Source of the DNA: Alistipes putredinis
Lineage (GTDB): Bacteria; Bacteroidota; Bacteroidia; Bacteroidales; Rikenellaceae
Length of the DNA stretch: 64,000 bases
Direction: 5' to 3'
Assembly (NCBI GenBank): GCA_022009915.1
Contig: CP091730.1
Coordinates: 744,001 to 808,000, forward strand
In this document: piece by piece, positions 19,438 through 29,624 of the stretch
How the letters are laid out: each line of letters starts with the position of its first letter
Position numbering within the stretch: position 1 is the stretch's first letter
Notes under the pieces: model-generated
What the model saw: the letters and a program-made list of their open reading frames with translations, nothing else
What the model was told of the DNA's origin: nothing
Database searches by the model: none
Program-made: the position numbers and the translations under genes

Positions 19438-20269
19438 ATGAACATACGGATTAAAAACTACTGTTTTAGTTGCAGCGCTGCTGCTCGGTTGTCAGAAAAG
19501 CGAAAAACGAGAACGGCTCGTCCACCCGTTCGGACGATGAAAAGATTGTCGGGAGCATAGAATATGCGGATGTGAAAAACGGGCGAAAGGTCGATAGATG
19601 AATTCCGGTATTCCGACGACAATGTACTTGTAGGATATGCTTATCGCGCAGAGTCCGAGCCGGCAGGCACGGAGCCGATAGAATATGCGGAAAGGGTAAT
19701 CACGATACCCGAGAAGGAAGGTCCCGATGCCATGTCGCAAGTCAGCTATAAGCTCGACGGGAAAGGCGTATGCGTCGGTTACGCTTATTGGGACGGCATG
19801 CGTCCGGGGAGCGTTTCGGAGGTCGTGTACGAGTATGCGGACGGACGTCTCGGCGGATGTTCGCTTTCGGCGGACGGTGCGGACTTCGGCGGCACGTTCG
19901 TCTGGACGGACGGGAACCTGACGGGGATAGAATACCGTGATGCGAACGGAAGTTGTACGGTGGAGCTCGTCTACGGGACACGCAGCAATGTCTCCTCTAC
20001 CAACATGGATTTGAACTGGGCGGTTACGGGGTATGTCTTGGGCGGCTCCCTTGCTGATGCCTTTCGTGAACAAGCCGTGGGCGCCGATGCTCCGCCTTTG
20101 TGCGAAGTCGAGTTCCGTTTCGCTCGTCAGCCGAATCGTTGAGACGCGCAACGGAAAGCAGTCTTTTGCGGCCGACATAACTTGGGAAACGGATTCGGAC
20201 GGAGTGCCGACCGCAGCTGCCGTACTTGTCGGCGATTCCGGCGCGAGTCTGAAATTCGGGTACAGGTAA
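19438..20269 (+). CDS. Lipoprotein with beta-hairpin repeats, DUF4595-like (apparent frameshifts)
   Basis: Lipoprotein of about 275 aa: signal MNIRIKTTVLVAALLLGC with the lipid cysteine at about residue 18, then a charged linker. The mature part is a series of short strand pairs (SEVVYEYADGRLGGC, GTFVWTDGNLTGIEYRD, SCTVELVYG) ending SFAADITWETDSDGVP. This layout resembles the Bacteroidetes DUF4595 group of secreted beta-sheet proteins of unknown role. Shifts occur near 19453 (A5), 19504 (A5), 19590 and about 20050. The assignment to a family is by pattern only. It is a single-gene transcript downstream of polA. Confidence 0.6.
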
Positions 20270-20274
20270 CATGA

Positions 20275-20295
20275 CGGGCGGGCAAAGCCCGCCCG
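20275..20295. terminator. Strong GC hairpin, possible terminator
   Basis: A perfect 9-bp stem CGGGCGGGC / GCCCGCCCG with an AAA loop, 6 nt after the lipoprotein stop. It lacks a T-run, so termination is uncertain. Confidence 0.45.
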
Positions 20296-20330
20296 ATATG
20301 GCATAAGATGCCGGAAAACAGAAAAATCGT

Positions 20331-20338
20331 TATATTTG
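20331..20338 (+). promoter_or_regulatory. Bacteroidetes -7 box before nadE
   Basis: TATATTTG matches TAnnTTTG and lies 84 nt before the nadE ATG. Confidence 0.4.
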
Positions 20339-20422
20339 TATTTCGATAATTTTACCTTTCGGCGGAAAGGCATGTTCGTTCGATGCCGTCCGTTAGAGGG
20401 TAGGTGACAGTATCTTATAGCT

Positions 20423-22339
20423 ATGAAATTCGGTTTTACCAAAGTGGCGGCGGCTGTGCCCGTCGTAAGGCTCGCCGACCCTCGGGCCAATGCTGATGCA
20501 ATAATAAGGCTCATCGGGCAGGCCCGGCAGAGCGGCGCCGAAGTGATTGTCTTTCCCGAACTGAGCATCACGGGGTACACGTGCGGCGATTTGTTTTCCA
20601 TGCGGACGCTCCTTTGCGAGGCTCTCGGAGCACTTGACCGCATAGTGGAGCGAACGAAGGAGTGCGATGCCGTGTGCGTGGTCGGAATGCCCCTTGCAGT
20701 CGGCGACTCTCTTTATAACGTGGCGGTCGTGTTCAGCCGAGGCGTCGTTTACGGAGTCGTTCCGAAGACGTATATGCCGTCCTACGGGGAGTTTTACGAA
20801 ACGCGCTGGTTCGAATCGGCCTCGCGGGCGCAGGTGAAAAGCGTGACCCTGTGCGGACAGCAGGTCCCGTTCGGGACCGATACGGTGTTCGAATACGGAC
20901 ATGCGACGATAGGGGTGGAGATATGCGAGGATTTGTGGGCGCCCATCCCTCCGTCGTCTTTCTCGGCTCTCGGCGGCGCCAACCTGATTGTGAACCTTTC
21001 GGCCTCGAACGAACTGGCCGGCAAGCACGCCTACCGGCTTTCGCTCATCGACCAGCAGTCGGCGCGGACCGTATCCGCTTACCTGTACTGCTCGGCTGGA
21101 TTCGGGGAATCGACTACCGATTTGGTATTCGCCGGCGATGCAATCGTGTCGGAAAACGGTGCGAGAATCGCCCAGAGCCACTGCTTCTCGCTCGAAGACG
21201 GGATAACCTACGCCGAGGTGGATTTGGAAAAACTCATGAATATACGCCGCCGAAAGAATACGTTCGGCGACAACGGTCGCTGTCCTGCTTTCAGGCGCGT
21301 AATCATTCCTGCGCCCCAGAGCGATGCGCTGCCCGACAGACGGTTCGAACCGCATCCGTTCATTCCCGCAGACGGGGCGGACAGGGATACCCGCTGCAAG
21401 GAGATTTTCGACATTCAGGTAGCCGCACTCTGTTCGCGCCTGAGGCATACGGGTGCCGCGAGTGCTGTGGTTGGAATATCGGGAGGACTGGATTCGACGC
21501 TCGCTCTGCTGGTAACCGTGCAGGCTTTCGACAAGTTGGGGCTCGACAGACGCGGCATTACGGGCGTTACAATGCCCGGCTTCGGCACCACTTCGCGCAC
21601 CTACGACAATGCGGTGGGCATGATACGCAGTCTGGGTGTGACCCTGCGCGAAATCTCTATCCGCAAGGCGTGCGAGCAGCATTTCGCCGACATAGGGCTG
21701 CCCGACGGCGACCGCAGCGTGACCTACGAGAATGCACAGGCTCGCGAGCGCACGCAGATACTCATGGATGTGGCCAACATGACGGGCGGACTGGTCGTGG
21801 GCACCGGCGATTTGTCGGAGCTTGCGCTCGGCTGGGCGACCTACAACGGCGACCAGATGTCCATGTACGGTGTAAATGCAGGTGTCCCGAAAACACTGGT
21901 GCAGCATCTTGTGCGGTTTGCCGCCGCTCGTGCCGAATATGCGAAGGCGAAAGACTACCTGCTCGATATAGTCGCCACGCCGATAAGTCCCGAACTCCTG
22001 CCGGCCGACGAGGCGGGTGACATAGCACAGCGCACCGAATCGCTTGTCGGCCCGTATGAGCTGCACGACTTTTTCCTCTACAACTTCATCCGTTTCGGAT
22101 TCTCGCCCGCCAAGCTCTGCTTCATGGCGGAGCGTGCATTCGAGGGCGTTTATGACAAGAATACGATAAAACACTGGCTTACGACGTTCCTGCGACGCTT
22201 TTTCGCCCAGCAGTTCAAGCGGTCCGCCATGCCCGACGGCCCGAAGGTGGGCTCTGTTTCGCTTTCGCCTCGCGGAGACTGGCGCATGCCCAGCGATGCG
22301 TGCGCCGAAGCATGGCTCGAAGAGGCCCGTAATCTGTAA
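20423..22339 (+). CDS. nadE: Glutamine-dependent NAD+ synthetase
   Basis: 638 aa, intact. It amidates nicotinic acid adenine dinucleotide to NAD+ using ammonia from glutamine. The N-terminal nitrilase-type glutaminase has its triad in FPELSITGY (Glu), PKTYMPSYGEFYE (Lys) and GVEICEDLWAP (Cys). The C-terminal synthetase has the ATP pyrophosphatase loop GISGGLDSTLAL and the NAD-synthetase segment NMTGGLVVGTGDLSELALGW. It belongs to the long two-domain form. The nadC gene for the same pathway lies 6 kb away on the other strand. A possible promoter is at 20331. Confidence 0.96.
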   Translation: MKFGFTKVAAAVPVVRLADPRANADAIIRLIGQARQSGAEVIVFPELSITGYTCGDLFSMRTLLCEALGALDRIVERTKECDAVCVVGMPLAVGDSLYNVAVVFSRGVVYGVVPKTYMPSYGEFYETRWFESASRAQVKSVTLCGQQVPFGTDTVFEYGHATIGVEICEDLWAPIPPSSFSALGGANLIVNLSASNELAGKHAYRLSLIDQQSARTVSAYLYCSAGFGESTTDLVFAGDAIVSENGARIAQSHCFSLEDGITYAEVDLEKLMNIRRRKNTFGDNGRCPAFRRVIIPAPQSDALPDRRFEPHPFIPADGADRDTRCKEIFDIQVAALCSRLRHTGAASAVVGISGGLDSTLALLVTVQAFDKLGLDRRGITGVTMPGFGTTSRTYDNAVGMIRSLGVTLREISIRKACEQHFADIGLPDGDRSVTYENAQARERTQILMDVANMTGGLVVGTGDLSELALGWATYNGDQMSMYGVNAGVPKTLVQHLVRFAAARAEYAKAKDYLLDIVATPISPELLPADEAGDIAQRTESLVGPYELHDFFLYNFIRFGFSPAKLCFMAERAFEGVYDKNTIKHWLTTFLRRFFAQQFKRSAMPDGPKVGSVSLSPRGDWRMPSDACAEAWLEEARNL

Positions 22340-22350
22340 ATATGGTGCGT

Positions 22351-23637
22351 ATGAAAAAAATCCTGTTCCTGTTTTTAGCTTCGTTGGTCCTCGTCCCTGC
22401 CGGAGCGCAGGATTCGATAAGGGACCTTCTGAGGGCGAATCCCGATTACTATTGCGGCCCGTACACCCCTTACTATTACATGCCGCAGAATTATACGCCG
22501 GCCCCGAGGGGATTCCGGCCGTTTTTCGTCAATCATATCGCACGGCACGGCTCGCGCACCTATATCTCCTACAAGGTCGCGGACCGGCTGCTGAAAGAGC
22601 TTGCCCGTGCACGTGAAAAAGGGTGCCTTACCACGGCAGGATTGCGCCTTGAAAAGGATTTGAAATATCTGTACGACTACATGGACGGCACATGGGGCGA
22701 TTTGACCCCTCTGGGCGAGCGGCAGCACCGCGAAATAGCGCGTCGCATGTTCCGCAATTTTCCCGAAGTTTTCAAGGGCAAAGGCCGCAGGGTGGATGCC
22801 ATATCCACCACCGTGCCGCGCAGCATGGTGAGCATGGCTTCGTTCATGTCCGAACTCAAAGGGCTGAATCCTAATATCGAGATGAGCATGCAGTCCAGCG
22901 ACCGTTACCGGCCGCTTCTGGCCGTGTCGGGATATTCCGACCATAGGGCGCATATCGCACAGGGTGCCTATAAGCAGCCGTTCGAACAGCTTGCTCGGAC
23001 CAAATCGCACGACCGTTTTATAGCCTCGCTTTTCAAGGACGGCGGAAAGTGTCTCGGCACCGATGCGGCGGATTTCATGTACGACATGTTTTCGGTTGCC
23101 ATGATTGCTCCCGATATTGATTGCCCCGTCTCGCTTCTGGGGTATTTCGACGAGCAGGAGAAATTCGACCAGTGGGAGCTGCACTCCCTGAAAGAGTATC
23201 TTGTCAAGGCGAGGTCCGTGCCGGCCGGCGATGTGGCCGTGAGCATCATCAAGAAGCTGCTCGAACAGATGCTCGTCTCCTCGCAGGCGGCTATCGACGG
23301 AACGGCGCCATACGATGCTCTCTTCCGTTTCGCGCACGGCGAGAACACCATTCCTCTTGCCGCGGTGATGGAGTTGGACGGTCTGGGGGTGACTGAAGCG
23401 GACCCTGCCGAGGTCTATAAGGTGTGGCAGAGTTTCAATGCCAACCCTATGGCTACCAACATACAGTGGATTCTGTACCGCAACCGCAAGGGCGAGGTGT
23501 TGATTAAGGTTCTGTACAACGAGCGCGAGCAGCGATTGCCGTCGCTCGACCAGTCTGCCGCGCCGTACTATCGCTGGGACGATTTCAAACGTTATTATAC
23601 CGGAGTAAAGGACCGGCTGATGGATTTGAAATATTAG
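22351..23637 (+). CDS. Secreted histidine phosphatase, MINPP/phytase-like
   Basis: About 428 aa, intact. The ATG at 22351 gives a clean signal peptide (MKKILFLFLASLVLVPAGAQ). The catalytic motif is NHIARHGSRTY (RHGxR), and the distal acid/histidine motif is RFAHGENTIPL, which fits branch-2 histidine phosphatases. Length and these motifs are closest to bacterial multiple inositol-polyphosphate phosphatases of gut Bacteroidetes, so phytate or other inositol phosphates are the likely substrates. A general acid phosphatase cannot be excluded. It follows nadE by 11 nt and is probably co-transcribed with it. The product should be periplasmic or surface-exposed. Confidence 0.8.
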   Translation: MKKILFLFLASLVLVPAGAQDSIRDLLRANPDYYCGPYTPYYYMPQNYTPAPRGFRPFFVNHIARHGSRTYISYKVADRLLKELARAREKGCLTTAGLRLEKDLKYLYDYMDGTWGDLTPLGERQHREIARRMFRNFPEVFKGKGRRVDAISTTVPRSMVSMASFMSELKGLNPNIEMSMQSSDRYRPLLAVSGYSDHRAHIAQGAYKQPFEQLARTKSHDRFIASLFKDGGKCLGTDAADFMYDMFSVAMIAPDIDCPVSLLGYFDEQEKFDQWELHSLKEYLVKARSVPAGDVAVSIIKKLLEQMLVSSQAAIDGTAPYDALFRFAHGENTIPLAAVMELDGLGVTEADPAEVYKVWQSFNANPMATNIQWILYRNRKGEVLIKVLYNEREQRLPSLDQSAAPYYRWDDFKRYYTGVKDRLMDLKY

Positions 23638-23658
23638 ACGCGAATCTTCGGTTATGGC

Positions 23659-23702
23659 AAAAATATCCCCGCAGGAAGTGTTTCTCTTGCAGGGATATTT
23701 TT
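23659..23702. terminator. Bidirectional terminator between the phosphatase and membrane pyrophosphatase genes
   Basis: AAAAATATCCC.GCA pairs with TGC.GGGATATTTTT around a central loop. A- and T-runs on both sides allow termination from both converging genes. Confidence 0.8.
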
Positions 23703-23717
23703 CTCTGTCGGGCTTTG

Positions 23718-25943
23718 CTACATCAGGCTGTATGCGACTGTCAGTCCAGCCATGACGATGGATACCATGCTCATCAACTTGATAAGGATATTAAGCGAAG
23801 GGCCAGAGGTGTCCTTGAACGGGTCTCCGACCGTATCGCCGACCACGGTCGCCTTGTGATTGTCGGAACCTTTGCCGCCGAAGTTACCCTCTTCGATAAA
23901 TTTTTTGGCATTGTCCCACGCTCCGCCACTGTTGGCCATGAATACGGCCAGAACGAAACCCGAACCGAGACCTCCTACCAGCAGGCCCAGTACACCAGAA
24001 ACGCCGAACAGCAGTCCGGTGGCCACCGGCACGAGAATCGCCAGAAGCGACGGAAGCAGCATTTCGCGTTGTGCTCCGCGTGTCGAAATAGCAACGCAGC
24101 GGGCATAGTCGGGCGTGGCCTGACCGGTGAGTATTCCCTTTATTTCGCGGAATTGGCGGCGCACCTCTTCGACCATGCTTTGAGCTGCGCGGCCGACGGC
24201 ATTCATCGTCAGACCGCAGAACAGGAACGACATCATCGCACCGATGAAAAGTCCCACCAGCACTTTGGGGTTCATCAGATTCACCTGATAGTACTCCATG
24301 AAGTCGGGAATCGTCGCCGAGGCCACTTGTACCGTGCGTCCCGAAGCGAGCGTAAGGGTGTTCTGCCCTATATGTTGCAGACCTATTTTTATCTCCTCTA
24401 TGTACGAGGCCAGCAGCGCCAGAGCGGTCAGTGCGGCCGAACCTATGGCGAAACCCTTGCCCGTTGCTGCGGTGGTGTTGCCAAGAGCGTCCAGAGCATC
24501 CGTTCGGCGTCTTACCTGCTCGCCCAGAGAACTCATCTGTGCGTTTCCGCCCGCATTGTCGGCAATGGGACCGTATGCGTCGGTGGCCAGCGTTATGCCG
24601 AGCGTCGAGAGCATACCCACGGCCGCTATGCCTATGCCGTAGAGTCCCAGCGAAATGTTTTCTGCCGTAAGCATTTCGGCCAGATTAAAATTCGTCGCAC
24701 ACAGATACGACAGTATGATGGCCGCTCCGACCGTGATTACCGGAACCGCGGTCGAAGTCATGCCAAGACCGACGCCCGATATTATTACGGTGGCCGAACC
24801 GGTTTGCGCACTCTCGGCTATGCGGCGGGTGGGTTTGTAGGAGTGCGAGGTGTAGTACTCGGTGGCATGGCCGATAACGATTCCCGCGACAAGACCTGTT
24901 ATCACGGAGAACGACAGTCCGAGCCAGTTTTCTATGCCCAGTACGTAGAGTATGACGAACGTCAAGGCGGCTATCAGAACCGCGCTGACGTTTATCCCGA
25001 GGTTGAGCGAACGCAGCAGATGCCGCATGTCGGCGTTCTCTTTGGTGCGTACCAGAAAGATGCCTATTATTGACAGGAATATTCCTATGGCGGCGATGAG
25101 CATCGGGGCGAGCACCGCCTTCACTTGCATGTCGAAATCGCCCTGATCCATCCCGAAGGCAGCCGCACCCAGAGCGGAGGTCGCCAGAATGGAGCCGCAG
25201 TAACTTTCGTAGAGGTCGGCACCCATGCCTGCGACGTCGCCCACGTTGTCACCCACGTTATCGGCAATCGTCGCCGGATTGCGCGGGTCGTCCTCGGGGA
25301 TGCCCGCTTCGACTTTGCCGACAAGGTCGGCTCCCACATCAGCGGCCTTGGTATATATTCCGCCTCCGACCCTTGCGAAGAGAGCTTGAGTGGAGGCTCC
25401 CATGCCGAACGTGAGCATCGTGGTGGTCATGACGACGAGTTTCTGCGCACCGTCGGCATCGCTGAACCTGTCGAGAACCACATACCACAGCGAAATGTCG
25501 AGCAGTCCGAGTCCCACGACGATAAGCCCCATGACGGCTCCGCTGCGGAATGCCACCGTAAGACCCTTGTTGAGGGACTGCTGTGCGGCGGCGGCCGTCC
25601 GTGCAGAGGCGTAAGTGGCGGTTTTCATACCCAGAAATCCTGCGAGCCCCGAAAAGAATCCGCCGGTAAGAAAGGCGAACGGCACCCACGGATTCTGCAC
25701 GCCGAGACCGTAGGCCAGAAAGGCGAAAAACAGAGCGAGGCATACGAACACCACGGTTACCACCTTGTACTGCTGACGCAGGTAGGCCATTGCACCCCTG
25801 CCTGACGTGAAGAGCAATCTGACGCATGCGTTCGGAGCCTTCGCTGCGTCGTTTCATGTCTCGGTAGAAATACATGGCGAATCCCAGCGCACACAGAGGC
25901 TGCGGCGGGGATAATCCAGAAAACAGGGAATAATCGTTTGCAT
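23718..25943 (-). CDS. hppA: Membrane-bound ion-pumping pyrophosphatase (frameshifts near the N-terminus)
   Basis: About 740 aa with some 16 hydrophobic segments. It hydrolyses PPi and pumps H+ and/or Na+ across the inner membrane. PPi-binding motifs are present: DVGADLVGKVEAGIPEDDPR, NPATIADNVGDNVGDVAG, and near the C-terminus SGGAWDNAKKFIEEG and KATVVGDTVGDPFKDTSGP. Ala in GNTTAATGKG marks the K+-dependent class; H+ versus Na+ specificity cannot be told here. The first 45 residues (FWIIPAAASV, FAMYFYRDMKRRSEGSERM) are reached only across shifts near 25921, 25896 and 25800, so I place the start at the ATG at 25943. Family members in Bacteroidetes often couple PPi to both ions. Confidence 0.92.
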
Positions 25944-25972
25944 AAAGGTAAATTTAGTGAATCATTGTTTTT

Positions 25973-25980
25973 CAAAGATA
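25973..25980 (-). promoter_or_regulatory. Bacteroidetes -7 box of the membrane pyrophosphatase gene
   Basis: Minus-strand TATCTTTG fits TAnnTTTG and lies 30 nt before the chosen ATG, in a very AT-rich stretch. Confidence 0.45.
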
Positions 25981-26104
25981 GATAAAAAAATTCGAAAAAT
26001 ATAAATTTCGACAAAATAATCAGTGGCCGAGGACATTGCGTGTCGAAAAAAATGAACGTTCCGAATGCCGGTTGCACGAATATGTGATATTGTCCTGTAT
26101 ACGC

Positions 26105-26141
26105 AAAAAGAAATGAGCCGGCCCCGTTTGGGGATCGGCTC
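26105..26141 (-). terminator. Terminator-like hairpin upstream of hppA
   Basis: Minus-strand GAGCCGATCCCC pairs with GGGGCCGGCTC (one mismatch, one G-U), then ATTTCTTTTT. It implies a transcript on this strand that ends here, upstream of the pyrophosphatase promoter. Confidence 0.6.
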
Positions 26142-26161
26142 GCAATCCAGGATGCGCAATT

Positions 26162-26346
26162 CTATCTTGCAGGATATTCGTATCTTTTAATCGTCTTGCC
26201 CGACAATTGCTCGTTTGGTTTCGAAGATGTGCCCACGGTATTTTTTATTTCGACGTAACCCTGCGCATTTGTCGCATCCGTCTTATGCCGGATGTAAACC
26301 TTGTCGCAGGAGAGATGTATTTCTGCTATCGGTATATGTAAAAACG
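26162..26346 (-). other. Unassigned open frame between two terminators
   Basis: Minus-strand frame ending at TAG 26162, just before the hairpin at 26105-26141. It would encode about 60 residues, with segments KVYIRHKTDATNAQGYVEI, NTVGTSSKPNEQLSG and IKRYEYPAR. The composition looks protein-like, but no ATG, GTG or TTG opens the frame before it enters the DPP IV terminator. It may be a gene fragment, a gene whose start is lost by a read error, or chance. I recognise no family. Confidence 0.25.
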
Positions 26347-26379
26347 TTCCGGCTCCGCTGTTTTTGCGGAGCCGGAACG
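26341..26379 (-). terminator. Terminator of the nadC-DPP IV operon
   Basis: A perfect 13-bp stem GTTCCGGCTCCGC / GCGGAGCCGGAAC with a 7-nt loop, followed on the minus strand by a T5 run. Confidence 0.85.
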
Positions 26380-26406
26380 CAGTGTGCCTTTTGGGTCGGA
26401 GCGCCG

Positions 26407-28533
26407 TTACAGATTTTTTTCAGCGTGTATTCGACCATTTTTCTCGCGTATGTTGTGTACGCCGGAGGGCACCATCGAATGGTTGTCGTCCGGATAAATC
26501 ATCATGTCGAACTGTTTTTCCGGCTCGAATCAGGGCCGAGGCCATCTCCATGCTGTTTTGTACGTGTACGTTGTCGTCGGCCGAGCCGTGGATGAGCAGC
26601 AGTCTGCCTTGCAGACGGTCGGCGAAGTTGATTGGCGAGTTGTCGTCGTATCCCGCAGCATTGTCCTGTGGCAGGCCGTTGTACACTTCGGTGTAGATGG
26701 TGTCGTAGTAACGCCACGAGGTCACCGGAGCCACAGCAATAGCCATCTTGAATACGTCGGCCCCTTTCAAAAATGCAGTTCAGGGCCATGAATCCGCCGA
26801 AACTCCAACCGTAGATGCCGATGCGCGAAGCGTCCACGAAAGGCAGCGAACCTATGTATCGCGCGGCGGAAATCTGGTCTTCCGTCTCTTTGCCTCCCAG
26901 ATTGCGGTATGTGCATTTCTTGAACTCTTCGCCTCTGTAACCGGTTCCACGGCCGTCCACGCATGCCACGATATACCCGTTCTGTACCAGTACGTCCTCC
27001 CAGCCGATGCCCCAGCTGTCCGAAACGCTTTGCGAACCCGGACCGCTGTACTGGGTCATGAGTACCGGATAGCGTTTTTCGGGGTCGAAGCCGTAGGGCT
27101 TTTTCAGGTAGCCGTACAGCGTATCGCCGCGTTCGGTGGCGAAAGTGAAGAATTCCTTCTCGGGAACATTTAACTGCATGGAGCTGAGGCGCTCGCGAAG
27201 CGCCGAGTTGTCCTCCATGTCGCGGATGAGACGTCCGTCGGCCGAGTGCAGCGTTACGTGCAGGGGAGCGGTCGAGGAGGAGAAGTAGCTCATGTAATAT
27301 TTCATGCCGCTGCTCGGGACAATGCGATATGTGCCGTCCTGTTCCGTGAGACGCCGTTTGCCCTTGCCGTTGAGCTTGACGCTGTACAGATTGCGGCGCA
27401 GGGGCGAGGTTTCGGTCGAGACGTAGTAGACCTTATCGCCGGCGACGCCGACCAGTTGCGTGACTTCCCACTCTCCCGAGGTGAGGGCACGCAGCAGGCC
27501 TTTTTCGATACTGTACAGATAAAGGTGCATGTAGCCGCTCTCGGTTTCGTTCTTTACGATGAATCTGTCGCCGTCGGCAAGGAACGTCACGGTTCCGTCG
27601 TCTATCCTGTCCACGTAGCGCGGCGAGTGCTCGGAGTATATTACGCGGCCCGAAGCCAGAACGACCTCGAAAAGGTTTTGCAGACGATTGACGCGGAAGA
27701 AATACAGCTCGCCGGAGGGTGTCCAGCCGATGCGCGGAATATACTGGTCGGTCTGCTCCCCGACGTCCACTTTCGTTTTCTCTCCCGTCTTGATGTCGTA
27801 CACCCACAGTTCTACCACGGCATTGCTCTCGCCGGCCTTGGGGTATTTGTAGGAGTACTGCACGGGATAGAGTTCGCCCTCGAATTTGGTCATAGTGAAC
27901 TCGCGGACCTTGCTTTCGTCGAAGCGCATGTATGCGATTTTGCCTGCGTCGGGCGAAAAGGCGAATGCTCGCGAGAATCCGAATTCCTCCTCGTACACCC
28001 AGTCGGGCGCTCCGTTTATTATTTCGTTGTAACGTCCGTCATCGGTCACGCGGACGGTCTGTTTTGTCGCAAGGTCAGTGATGTACAGATTGTTGCCGCT
28101 CACGAAAGCCACCTTGTCGCCGACCGGCGAGAACGTGGCAAGACGCTGCCCCTCCACGTCGCACACGGGCGATACGGCCCCAGTGGCCACGTCCGCAACG
28201 AGATAGCGGGCCGTGAAAGAGTGGCGGTAAATCGGTTTCACGTCGGTGGTGAGCAGTATTTTAGTTTCGTCGCCGCTTATGGCGTAGTCGGAAAATTTCA
28301 GGCCTTTGCCCTTGAAGAGCGTGTCCACGATTTCGCCGGTGCGGTAGCTGTGTTTGAGAATGTTCCCGTCGAGAGTGGTGGTGTAGTGCTCGCCGTCGGC
28401 CATGGAGCGCAGACCGTACACGCTGCGCTGCGAAAAATACTCCGCGGCGTATATGACCGTAGTCGAAAGGATTATGGGCGTTCATACCTGCTGCTGCCAT
28501 GACGGCCAGAGCCGCCGAAAGAAATTTCTTCAT
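26407..28533 (-). CDS. Dipeptidyl peptidase IV-like S9B peptidase (apparent frameshifts)
   Basis: Exported serine peptidase of about 708 aa. The signal peptide is MKKFLSAALAVMAAAGMNA. An eight-bladed-type beta-propeller follows, with the DPP IV segment WVYEEEFGFSRAFAFSPD that carries the double Glu binding the substrate amino terminus. The alpha/beta-hydrolase domain has the nucleophile in IYGWSFGGFMAL, the acid in LLLIHGSADDNVHVQ and the His in DDNHSM. It should remove X-Pro or X-Ala dipeptides in the periplasm. Shifts lie near 28460, 26776 (T5), 26513 (A5) and at the C-terminus near 26417 (A7); I use the TAA at 26407 as end. It starts 15 nt after nadC. Confidence 0.88.
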
Positions 28534-28548
28534 GTCCTGTTTCGTGTT

Positions 28549-29404
28549 TTATTGACAGGCTTTCAGACTCAAATCCAGACTCTTTATCTGGTGCGTCAGT
28601 GCCCCCTACCGAGATGTAGTCCACGCCGCATTCGGCATATTCGCGGATGTTTTTGTCGGTGATTCCGCCCGAGGACTCTATCTTGCAGAATTCGCCTATC
28701 TTGGCGACGGCAAGTCGAGTCTGCGGCACGGAGAAGTTGTCGAGCATTATTCTGTCTATGCCGCTCAGGGTCATCGTTTCGGCGATGTCCTCCATGGTCC
28801 GCACTTCGACTTCTATGGGCAGGTTGCGGCCCGTAGCAGCCATGTACTCCTTGACTTTGGTTACGGCGGGCGTGATTCCTCCGGCGAAATCTATGTGGTT
28901 GTCTTTCAGAAGAATCATGTCGAAAAGGCCGATTCTGTGGTTCTCTCCGCCGCCTATTTTGACGGCCATCTTGTCGAGCACGCGCATTCCCGGCGTGGTC
29001 TTGCGCGTATCAAGTACGGTGCAGTCCGTGCCTTTGAGCAATCCCACGTAATAAGCCGTCTGCGTGGCAACGCCGCTCATGCGCTGCATGATGTTGAGCA
29101 GCAGACGCTCTGCCTGCAAGAGCGACTGGATGCGGCCCTCTACGTAAAACGCCACGTCGCCCGGCTCTATTGCGGTGCCGTCCGAAAGGACTTTTTCCAT
29201 TCCGACCTCGGAGTCGAGCCTGCGCAGTACCATTTCTGCGACTTCCACTCCGGCCAGTATGCCTTTCTGTTTGCAGAGCAGTTTCATGCGTCCGTGAGCG
29301 GAAGCGGGTATGCATGCAAGGGACGTGTGGTCTCCGTCGCCTATATCCTCTTTTATGGCCAGCTCTATCAGAGCCTCCACATACGGTTTGTATTCCTCTT
29401 TCAT
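28549..29404 (-). CDS. nadC: Nicotinate-nucleotide pyrophosphorylase (quinolinate phosphoribosyltransferase)
   Basis: About 285 aa. It makes nicotinate mononucleotide from quinolinate and PRPP in de novo NAD synthesis. Family signatures include EDIGDGDHTS at the N-terminus, RLLLNIMQRMSGVAT, TVLDTRKTTPGMRVLDKMAVKIGGGENHR, LLKDNHI and the end ESSGGIT plus DYISVGALTH. One shift in a G-run near 28607 (GGGGG for GGGG) separates the last 19 residues. The corrected frame ends at TAA 28549. It is first gene of a two-gene operon with DPP IV. The nadA and nadB genes are not in the window. Confidence 0.93.
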
Positions 29405-29498
29405 AGTCCGAATTTTATGCCTTCAAGTACGTGACCCCGTCGTCCGCAAAACCGCAGCGCCGCATCCGGCCGGCAGTGCAGACGGGAGTTCCTCACTG

Positions 29499-29506
29499 CA
29501 AAAATA
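29499..29506 (-). promoter_or_regulatory. Bacteroidetes -7 box upstream of nadC
   Basis: Minus-strand TATTTTTG followed by C fits TAnnTTTG. It gives a leader of about 90 nt before the nadC ATG. No clear -33 element. Confidence 0.4.
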
Positions 29507-29624
29507 GGAAAAATTACTTTGATTCCCATGCCGCCGCCGAAGGTGCCGGAGGCGATTATTGGCACATGGTGCGCCAAGTTGGATTTTTTTTCTTACCTTA
29601 GCCCTGTAAACTTCGAAGCCAAGG

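Noticed and set aside
20393..22174. 593-codon open frame antisense to nadE
   Set aside because: nadE is intact and conserved over its length. The antisense translation has no family signature.
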